Below the pieces are notes generated by a model. That model was not told the DNA's origin and did no database searches. It was given only the letters and a program-made list of their open reading frames with translations. From Bacteroidota bacterium (GTDB lineage: Bacteria; Bacteroidota; Bacteroidia; Flavobacteriales; Flavobacteriaceae), in assembly GCA_027592025.1 (NCBI GenBank), contig JAQCIQ010000012.1:1-54430 (forward strand): DNA of 54,430 nucleotides, written 5' to 3'. The position numbers were made by a program, and so were the translations under genes. Positions 1 through 6,328 of the stretch are shown piece by piece (the stretch's first letter is position 1; each line of letters begins with the position of its first letter).

Positions 1-209
1 CCATTCGGGTTATATATTAAAGTTGAGTCATTTTTAAAAATGATAGATTTAAAAAAATCATATTTGAAATTTAACAGATCTTCGTTTATCCCGTGTGATT
101 TAATCTGTTGATGAATCTTTAAAGTGTCAATTATTCTAGGATTCCTAGAAAAACCCTTTAGGGATAAAAAGACACATAAAACACTGAAGAGTAATTTTTT
201 AAAATCCAT
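1..209 (-). CDS. Partial secreted protein, N-terminal 69 residues
   Basis: The reading frame opens with ATG at 209-207 and stays open to the window edge, so only the N-terminus is present. It begins MDFKKLLFSVLCVFLSLKG, a classic signal peptide (two lysines, then a hydrophobic stretch), followed by a charged, Lys/Asn-rich segment. It is therefore probably exported to the periplasm or outer membrane. No domain can be recognised from 69 residues. The gene is divergent from the ankyrin gene at 331 and shares a 121-bp AT-rich intergenic region with it. The frame looks coding because of the clean signal peptide and the absence of stops, but function is unknown. Confidence 0.6.
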   Translation of the reverse strand, partial: MDFKKLLFSVLCVFLSLKGFSRNPRIIDTLKIHQQIKSHGINEDLLNFKYDFFKSIIFKNDSTLIYNPN

Positions 210-330
210 ATTCAAATTTAGAAAATTAAAAATCAAAAAAGTAGGTGTATTTAGGTGTATCTATTTATTATACCTGATTTGAATTGTAAGTCATTCTGAA
301 TTATTTAAATTCAGCCGAAAATTAAAACAT

Positions 331-2775
331 ATGAGCTTACAAGCTGAATTATCACAAAAAATTACTGAGGAATTTATTGATGCGATTGTCAAAAAAGTAG
401 ATAAAGACAACTTCTTAGATATTCATATCCCTTCGGTCAACGAAACAAAAGGTACCCATTTATTTTTCAATACAGGAAAAGGAAAGATTAAAATGGGGTT
501 TTATTGCCGTGATAAAGACTGGGTGGATGCATTATTGCAAAGAGATTCGAATAGAGGTGGCGGGAATAATGCAACCCTGGAAGAGTACTCACAAGGTATA
601 CGACCTGTTAATAATCCAGAATTCGAGAATGTTGATGACGCTATAGCTTACGCACTTCTTTTTATTGAGAACATAGGCGGATCTCAAACCACAACTTCAA
701 GCACCCACAATACTCCGTCAACCACCCCAATAGTAGATGTTGATGGGATTACATTTAAAATGGCTATTGAAGCTGCACAAAATGGGAATCAAGAAAAAGT
801 AATAGAATACATAAACCAAGGTAATTTGAGACTTCAGTGGAATGAGGACTTTCTTATAACGGTTGAATTAGCATCATATGTGAGCGCTTCTGAAGAGTTA
901 AATGAACATATTAAGAATGCGATTTCTAGAGGTGTTGATCTTAATGAAACTACAATTAATGATGGTTGCGGCTACACTGCCCTTCATTTTGCGGCTTGGG
1001 ATGGCAAAGTCGATATTTTGGATTATTTATTACAAAAAGGTGCAAATCCTGATGTAATCGGAACTATTGATGGACTAACGCCTCTTTACCTTGCAGCCGT
1101 AAATGGAGATTACAATTGCGTTGCCTCACTTTTAAAGTACGGTGCTAATCCGAACATCTACTTAACAGGTGAGGGCATTGAGGGACTGAGAGGGTACTTT
1201 AGCAACAAAGGCGGAACGGTATTGAGAGGCGCTTTAATTAATGGACATTTTGAAATAGCTAAACTATTAATTGAAAATGGTGCAGAAAAAGAAGAGCTCA
1301 ATGAGCCTTGCATGGATAATGAGTTACCTACTAAAGATGTGGTCGATTTAGTTTTGATACTAAAAAGTCAGGGGGTACTGCAGAATTTTGACCAATCTCT
1401 GTACGCTGAGATTCGGGCTATTTTAGGAAAAGATTCAAACAGTGCAGATACTAACGAACCAATAGAGGTGGATGATGAATTGGGATATCCTTTATTATCC
1501 TACAAGAATTCTGATCAAAACACAGAATACGTAAAAAGATATTTAAGGCCAACAAAAACACTTAACGGAAGGATGGGTGTTAAAATGGTTATACCAGATT
1601 GGGTGGAGGTGTTGCTTGATGATTGTGTTTGCTTTGATTTCCCACCTGAGGATATAGCCATAATTAGAGAGGGAATTGAGTCGAATAAAGTTATTCCAAT
1701 TTTAAAGTATGATTTTAACATCAAGGGAAGTAATCTTACGGACATAAAAAACATGTGGTGGATAGTACCATTTGCATTTTGGAATAATACTATTTCATGG
1801 CTAGCGATAAACAAGGACGGTCTTTATGCCCCTTATAATGATAACAATGATGCTACTCTTATACTAACATGGGATCGAGTACAAGATATAAGTTTTTCTA
1901 ATTATTATGAGCCATTTGGAGTTGAAGAGCCTGATAGTAAAATGAACCTATTAACTATTCTACTTGAAGGCGGCAATGAGCTTGAGATTTCCGAATTTCT
2001 TGAAGATGGCAGAGGTTCTTATCTTTCTGTTCTTCATGATATCTATTGGGTTAGACAAGAAACAATAGAAGCCAGCAAGGGATTGCAAATGTGGAAAGAG
2101 GGAGCGGGTGGTGAAGGATTTAGATCATTCCCTGAGTCAGTTGAGCTTGCTCACTTACCCTATTGGTCAGACAGTAATGTTCATAGACCATCTTTTGAGC
2201 CTGACGCGCAAGAAGAAACTAATGCGCCCAAGAATTCTTATGACGTAAAGGAAGAATTTGTGATGCCAATATGTAAGCTTATCAAGATGTATCTAATTCT
2301 GCCACATTTTCCTTTTATTGTGAATGCTCTGCATGAGGAAGGTTATACCCTAGCTACAAAAAATTGCTGGTTTTATGCACAGGATATTCATTGGGCTGGC
2401 AAGGATGAGTCATGGAATTTATTGATAGATCATAATGGCTTTTATTCTTCGATGGGAGAGAAGGAATTTAAGTTGCTATTCAATTGGGACGATGTGGCAG
2501 AAATTAAGACCCGTATTGCAGAAGACCAGTCGGGAATGACGATAGGTTTATTTCAAGCAGATGGACAAAACTTAACCCTAACCCAAAGCGGATCAATGTC
2601 TCTACTTATTGTTTATTGGCTTTACCAAAAGATTGTTTGCGACATCATCGAAAACTTTAAGGATCAGGCGACAATCCATTGGAGTTTTGTCGAAAATGAG
2701 CTCGGTGTGCAATTAAATTCATTTAACTCTTACGAGGAATTTTATGATGTTATCCCACCTGAGTTAATGGATTAG
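331..2775 (+). CDS. Large ankyrin-repeat protein with duplicated C-terminal domain
   Basis: An 814-aa protein with no signal peptide or membrane segment, so probably cytoplasmic. Three parts are visible. Residues 1-115 form a small domain containing KGTHLFFNTGKGKIKMGFY and are followed by a Thr/Ser-rich linker. Residues about 211-325 hold roughly three ankyrin repeats (GYTALHFAAWDG, DGLTPLYLAAVNGD, and a third ending AKLLIENGA), which normally mediate protein binding. Residues about 475-576 and 678-773 look like two diverged copies of one domain: WLAINKDGLY...LTWDRVQDISF aligns with WNLLIDHNGFY...FNWDDVAEIKT, each followed by a second beta-rich stretch and an aromatic helix. No catalytic motif was recognised. 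The downstream HNH gene starts 20 bp after the stop, suggesting co-transcription. Function unknown. Confidence 0.85.
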   Translation: MSLQAELSQKITEEFIDAIVKKVDKDNFLDIHIPSVNETKGTHLFFNTGKGKIKMGFYCRDKDWVDALLQRDSNRGGGNNATLEEYSQGIRPVNNPEFENVDDAIAYALLFIENIGGSQTTTSSTHNTPSTTPIVDVDGITFKMAIEAAQNGNQEKVIEYINQGNLRLQWNEDFLITVELASYVSASEELNEHIKNAISRGVDLNETTINDGCGYTALHFAAWDGKVDILDYLLQKGANPDVIGTIDGLTPLYLAAVNGDYNCVASLLKYGANPNIYLTGEGIEGLRGYFSNKGGTVLRGALINGHFEIAKLLIENGAEKEELNEPCMDNELPTKDVVDLVLILKSQGVLQNFDQSLYAEIRAILGKDSNSADTNEPIEVDDELGYPLLSYKNSDQNTEYVKRYLRPTKTLNGRMGVKMVIPDWVEVLLDDCVCFDFPPEDIAIIREGIESNKVIPILKYDFNIKGSNLTDIKNMWWIVPFAFWNNTISWLAINKDGLYAPYNDNNDATLILTWDRVQDISFSNYYEPFGVEEPDSKMNLLTILLEGGNELEISEFLEDGRGSYLSVLHDIYWVRQETIEASKGLQMWKEGAGGEGFRSFPESVELAHLPYWSDSNVHRPSFEPDAQEETNAPKNSYDVKEEFVMPICKLIKMYLILPHFPFIVNALHEEGYTLATKNCWFYAQDIHWAGKDESWNLLIDHNGFYSSMGEKEFKLLFNWDDVAEIKTRIAEDQSGMTIGLFQADGQNLTLTQSGSMSLLIVYWLYQKIVCDIIENFKDQATIHWSFVENELGVQLNSFNSYEEFYDVIPPELMD

Positions 2776-2795
2776 GTTCATTTCAATTATACAAT

Positions 2796-3620
2796 ATGAA
2801 ACATTTAATAAAAAGAAAAGATCTCGGATATGCTGTAAAAGAGGGTTGGTATTGCGAGGTAAGTATTAATAAATCACCAAATGGTGCTAAGGCTAAAGTA
2901 GAGGATGAAGTTTACATAGCGCAAAACGGGTATGCAATTTTTGCTAAGGGAAAAATCACTGAGACCAAGCCCATTTCCATTTTGAAAGGCCTCAGTAATT
3001 TTGTGCGATTTTCTCAAAAGACTACCTTAATAAAAGACGATGGATTTTGGTTGTCAAAAATCAACACGTACGCTAAAAAAGAAGAACCTTTTACAGTTTT
3101 TGTATTTGAGTACTATTTAGGAGAAATCGAGCAGTTAGAATTTTGCATCCCTCTTGAAGCTAGGTTTTTAAGACAATCTGCTTGGTATTATTTGGAAGAT
3201 AATTTTCAACTTGAAGAACAAGCAGAAATCAATTACTTAACAAAACATATCCCTTCTAAAATAAGAAGTGAGATCTATCATAAGTATAAAATCGGTAGTG
3301 ATCGACATATTATTGATATTGATCATTTGGTGCCTAGGTCCTTGGGGGGTCCTGGGAACATAATTGAAAATTTAATCCCAATAGCAGCATCAATTAACAG
3401 AAGGAAGAGTAACCATGTTCCAAGTAAGCTTTACGACTTGGGTAAAAAATTCAATATAAAAATACCCCATTACATTAAAATTGAGCACGATAAATTTTAT
3501 GATAGTCATCAAGAACTTTCTTTAGCAAAAAAAATAATAGATCAAATAAATATGCAACCAATTGACTTAATAAAGGCAGATTATTTAACGATTAAGAATT
3601 TTCATTTTCCTAATTCTTAA
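2796..3620 (+). CDS. HNH endonuclease with probable N-terminal EVE/PUA-like domain
   Basis: A 274-aa protein. The C-terminal part (residues about 150-225) carries an HNH-type nuclease signature: DIDHLVPRSLGGPGN with D176-H177, then a conserved Asn stretch (NIIENLIPIAASINRRKSN). This matches the beta-beta-alpha metal fold, where the DH histidine is the general base. The zinc-binding cysteines of some HNH proteins are absent. The N-terminal 100 residues resemble EVE/PUA-like folds, with a KVEDEVYIAQNGYAIFAKGKI pattern in the position where those domains show the GD-v-vfy...i.g-g.v motif. That assignment is an inference by eye. Such fusions are known in modification-dependent restriction enzymes, where the PUA-like domain reads a modified base. 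The gene sits 20 bp after the ankyrin gene and 11 bp before a small ORF, so an operon is likely. Confidence 0.75.
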   Translation: MKHLIKRKDLGYAVKEGWYCEVSINKSPNGAKAKVEDEVYIAQNGYAIFAKGKITETKPISILKGLSNFVRFSQKTTLIKDDGFWLSKINTYAKKEEPFTVFVFEYYLGEIEQLEFCIPLEARFLRQSAWYYLEDNFQLEEQAEINYLTKHIPSKIRSEIYHKYKIGSDRHIIDIDHLVPRSLGGPGNIIENLIPIAASINRRKSNHVPSKLYDLGKKFNIKIPHYIKIEHDKFYDSHQELSLAKKIIDQINMQPIDLIKADYLTIKNFHFPNS

Positions 3621-3631
3621 TTGGTAAGCAA

Positions 3632-3997
3632 TTGAACTTGAAACATCCAAACAATTACTCCGATGAATTTTACTCATTAATTGAGGAATTGAAAGAATTA
3701 CTTAATACAACTGTTATTAATCGGATTGGGTTGTTTGAATGGATAAGCAAAAAGAAGTCAAATGGAAGAATTAAGAAAACGTATAGAATAATCAATAGTA
3801 CTTTAATAATTCAAAAGGATGCAGAATCAAGTTTAGGCTGGTATTTGAATTATTCAGATAATAAATTAGATTTAATTTCTGTCTTTAGTTTAGTAATAGG
3901 CGGGATGGGGTCCGGGGGAGATGTTATTTTATATAAATTCAAAAGAGATAATGGCTCATTAATATTTCAGAGCAATAAAATTCTAAAAATAAGTTGA
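3632..3997 (+). CDS. Small hypothetical protein, TTG start
   Basis: A 121-aa frame that begins 11 bp after the HNH gene. No ATG exists in frame between the upstream stop (3611-3613) and a methionine deep in the ORF, so TTG at 3632 (or TTG at 3638) must be the start if the gene is real. The composition (Ser, Asn and Lys rich, amphipathic N-terminal helix, then alternating hydrophobic strands) looks coding. A GGMGSGGD glycine-rich loop lies near residues 90-97. No known family was recognised. The position behind a nuclease gene would suit a cognate small partner or immunity-type protein, but that is speculation from position only. Confidence 0.5.
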   Translation: MNLKHPNNYSDEFYSLIEELKELLNTTVINRIGLFEWISKKKSNGRIKKTYRIINSTLIIQKDAESSLGWYLNYSDNKLDLISVFSLVIGGMGSGGDVILYKFKRDNGSLIFQSNKILKIS

Positions 3998-4026
3998 CAT
4001 AATCTATTGTAGAACTGAAACGATAG

Positions 4027-4348
4027 ATTTTAATTAGGATTAAGAAGAAATTTAATGAACAGTTAAGTAGTATCAAACGAAATGGTTTTGCCAAAAAAAG
4101 TGACGTATAGAAAATAAAAAGATTTGGAAAAATTTTTTCGAAGAATGGATACTTAACCCCATATTTACTGAGAATCTCTTTACTTTTACTAAACAATTTA
4201 ATTACTCTTATTCCAAAGTCAGCCATAGGGTTTTAGGTGATATAACGATAACTAATGTCGAAGAATTTGTTAGATTAATTGTGCTAGAAAAAACAGAAAC
4301 TTCATCTAATAAAAAAATACTCAATGAGATATTTTATTGTAGGAATTG
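4027..4348 (+). pseudogene. Frameshifted coding remnant
   Basis: The 326-bp space between two annotated genes is not empty. One frame reads IRIKKKFNEQLSSIKRNG and onward (4027-4107, stop at 4108). A second frame, open from 4104 to the TGA at 4346, reads IENKKIWKNFFEEW and then ...ITNVEEFVRLIVLEKTETSS. Both look like protein, and a single missing base near 4107 would join them into one protein of about 106 residues. No start codon is visible in the second frame. The frame ends 25 bp inside the TrkA-N/nucleotidase gene, as overlapping operon genes do. Either this is a decayed gene or a sequencing indel hides an intact one. A 95-codon minus-strand ORF over the same DNA looks less protein-like. 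Confidence 0.4.
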
Positions 4349-5205
4349 ATCCCTTTTCTTCTTGCTTTGCAAGAGAATTAATTCTTCAAGGTGAAGAAGT
4401 TATTGGTATTGACAAGTCATCTTCAAAAGTAGAAATGTTTGAAGATGACTTTAATTCAGTGATGTGCGCCGATGCCACTAATCGTGAACTCTTTTGCTCA
4501 TTACTTAAAATAGCGAAGCAAGACGTTGTGTTGTTGTTTATAAAAAATGATGTTGCAGCAAGCCTATTAACATGTTCTGTGCTGCTAGAGTTAGGCATTT
4601 CTCAAATTCATTCGGTTTACCAATCGAATGAACATCGAAATTTGCTTAATATGCTTGCCATTAATACAGACTTATTGAATGATAGGTTACTTGTTAAGTC
4701 ATGGAGTATTAAAAAGAAAAATAAGCTAAAACCAATTATTTACATTGATATGGATGGTGTTTTAGCAGATTTAGCAAAAGGTGCCGAGATACACTCAGAT
4801 AATAAAGACGGTAGCTTTACCAATAGACCTGACGAAATTAATGGTGTTTTCAAAGATCTTCCTCCGATAGATGGAGCTATTGATGCTGTAAATCAGTTAT
4901 TGGCTAGCGATAAATACGATATATTTATTTTGACTACTGCTCCTTGGGACAATCCTTCTGCTTGGATCGACAAGCGGCTATGGATAGCGGATAAGTTTGG
5001 AGCATCATTTGAGAAAAAATTAATTGTATCGCACCGAAAAGACCTGCTAATAGGGGATTATTTAATTGATGATAGAACGGCAAGAGGTGCTGCTGAATTT
5101 TCAGGAAAACATTTGCATTTTGGGTGGGATTATGAACGAGAAGCGTTCAATGAATATAAAGACTGGGATTCTATTTTGAACTTTTTTAAACTCAATCTGG
5201 ACTAA
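4324..5205 (+). CDS. TrkA-N (RCK)-like domain fused to 5'(3')-deoxyribonucleotidase
   Basis: A 293-aa two-domain protein. Residues 1-115 follow the TrkA-N/RCK Rossmann pattern of KtrA-like proteins: MRYFIVGIDPFSSCFARELI, GEEVIGIDKSSSKVE, CADATNRE and LELGISQIHSV. The usual GxGxFG nucleotide loop is GIDPFS here, so two glycines are lost and NAD/ATP binding may be altered. Residues about 138-293 match the NT5C family of HAD phosphatases: DMDGVLADL supplies the nucleophile and acid aspartates, LTTAPWDNPSAW is the family-specific motif, and GDYLIDDRTARGA supplies the metal-binding aspartates. All catalytic HAD residues appear intact, so dephosphorylation of (deoxy)nucleoside monophosphates is plausible. 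I know of no such domain combination. The frame is continuous, with no sign of decay. It probably shares a transcript with the 183-aa gene 35 bp downstream. Confidence 0.8.
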   Translation: MRYFIVGIDPFSSCFARELILQGEEVIGIDKSSSKVEMFEDDFNSVMCADATNRELFCSLLKIAKQDVVLLFIKNDVAASLLTCSVLLELGISQIHSVYQSNEHRNLLNMLAINTDLLNDRLLVKSWSIKKKNKLKPIIYIDMDGVLADLAKGAEIHSDNKDGSFTNRPDEINGVFKDLPPIDGAIDAVNQLLASDKYDIFILTTAPWDNPSAWIDKRLWIADKFGASFEKKLIVSHRKDLLIGDYLIDDRTARGAAEFSGKHLHFGWDYEREAFNEYKDWDSILNFFKLNLD

Positions 5206-5240
5206 AAGGAACGTTTTAGCACACGTTTTATTTTACAAAA

Positions 5241-5792
5241 ATGAAGGAAATATTAAAATACAAAGGTGCTCATCACTTATACAAGGAGCTATTTGATGAA
5301 GAACTCAATTATATATTTGTTTCGGATGATGATCCATGGAGTGAAGAACATACTGCTAAGCTCAATAGAAAACGCGCCAGATTAGGTGTTTCGCCAATTA
5401 GTTCGAATGGTTCTAGTAAAGATAATTCTGCCCTGGAGTTCTGTAAAAGAGAAATAAAGGCAGCTCAATCAAATGAAGAAACGGAGTACACTAAAATAGC
5501 GCTTGAGATTTTGAAAGAAATTCAAGAAGAAAAGCAGCGATCTCAAGAAGAAATGGCAGCTAGATTAGCAGTAGTGAAGGGCATTGACCCTGAAGATCCG
5601 CACACTTGGTCAGAAACGATGATCAATAATAGTTATGCTCGAATGGCGGCTGCAGATAGGTGGGAATTGGACAGTGCAAGTACAATGCCCTTCGACAAGT
5701 TTAAAGAAAAACTTTTTAGTGATAAAAATTTTGCTCAATCACGTGTTCCACGGGGAAAAATGGATCAAGAGGATTATAATCCTTGGGAATAG
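5241..5792 (+). CDS. Hypothetical 183-aa charged protein
   Basis: Not recognised. The protein is soluble and highly charged, with no signal peptide or membrane segment. Residues about 60-115 are Glu/Lys/Gln rich and likely form a long helix or coiled coil (EILKEIQEEKQRSQEEMAARL). The C-terminus contains WSETMINNSYARMAAADRWELD and ends in an acidic tail, EDYNPWE. The gene follows the TrkA-N/nucleotidase fusion by 35 bp in the same direction, so the two are probably co-transcribed. Codon use is A/T-rich like the rest of the accessory block. Confidence 0.7.
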   Translation: MKEILKYKGAHHLYKELFDEELNYIFVSDDDPWSEEHTAKLNRKRARLGVSPISSNGSSKDNSALEFCKREIKAAQSNEETEYTKIALEILKEIQEEKQRSQEEMAARLAVVKGIDPEDPHTWSETMINNSYARMAAADRWELDSASTMPFDKFKEKLFSDKNFAQSRVPRGKMDQEDYNPWE

Positions 5793-5881
5793 CATTTGGC
5801 CAAGTAATCAGATGTTAACTAACCAAACAGAATGATATGTTACTAACAAGATGATCAATCTTTAGCAAGAAAATAGTCTCT

Positions 5882-5986
5882 ATGGAAATACCACTAACAG
5901 AGGCTGAATATGAGTTATGGCTGAATTCACGAGCAGGGAAACGTAGTAAAAAAAGGAAAGCGGTACAGGCGATGTATCCTACCTAA
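5882..5986 (+). CDS. Possible 34-aa ORF, perhaps a truncated gene start
   Basis: An ATG-initiated frame beginning MEIPLTEAEYELWLNSRAGK and continuing basic (KRSKKRKAVQAMYPT) before a TAA. The residue pattern is protein-like and resembles the beginning of a longer protein that was cut off. It overlaps the 3' end of the minus-strand recombinase-like ORF by about 60 bp, so at least one of the two ends is probably not original. Length alone gives little statistical support. Confidence 0.3.
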   Translation: MEIPLTEAEYELWLNSRAGKRSKKRKAVQAMYPT

Positions 5987-6328
5987 AATTGGGTGAATTA
6001 TCAATTCAATAGTAACAGGAGAAACCACAACTATATCTTCACGATTCATTCTTTCTTCTCGAATCAATCCCTTTTTGTACATAGAATGTACTTTGGAATT
6101 TGTGAATGAAGTACCACGAGGTGTTTTTAATCCCTCATCATTGAAGATTTTTGAAATACGACGATAACCAATAGGGGTTACAGAATTCTCAATAAAACCC
6201 TTAATTCTATCGTACAAATACTGTTGGTAACCCGAATAATTGGATTCCCATATTTTTGTAGAAGTTATTGATACAGAGAAATATACTAATATGAGTCCGG
6301 AGTTACATTTCTTATCCCACAACCTCAC
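5927..6328 (-). CDS. Recombinase-domain-like small protein or fragment
   Basis: A 133-aa frame with a GTG start (6328-6326) overlapping the glmS stop by 4 bp. Its middle, residues about 35-95, reads YSGYQQYLYDRIKGFIEN, PIGYRRISKIFNDEGLKTPRG and VHSMYKKGLIREERMNRE. This is the helical pattern of the DNA-binding recombinase domain of large serine recombinases (PF07508-like) and of a small standalone family I recall from flavobacterial genomes. The catalytic resolvase domain is absent. The last 30 residues (Phe, Thr and Arg rich) are not family-like and overlap the plus-strand ORF at 5882, so the 3' end may be scrambled. It lies exactly at the boundary between the accessory block and the housekeeping genes. 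Confidence 0.5.
   Translation of the reverse strand: MRLWDKKCNSGLILVYFSVSITSTKIWESNYSGYQQYLYDRIKGFIENSVTPIGYRRISKIFNDEGLKTPRGTSFTNSKVHSMYKKGLIREERMNREDIVVVSPVTIELIIHPILGRIHRLYRFPFFTTFPCS

Noticed and set aside
242-260. Direct repeat TAGGTGTAT / TTAGGTGTAT upstream of the ankyrin gene
   Set aside because: It is too short and in AT-rich DNA; two copies alone do not support an operator or attachment site.
1515-1814. 99-codon minus-strand ORF inside the ankyrin gene
   Set aside because: It lies wholly inside a strong gene on the other strand and shows no family features.
3939-4226. 95-codon minus-strand ORF over the gap between the small TTG-start ORF and the TrkA-N fusion
   Set aside because: It is Phe, Leu and Ile rich in the way the reverse of AT-rich coding DNA usually is, and the plus-strand frames in the same DNA look more protein-like.
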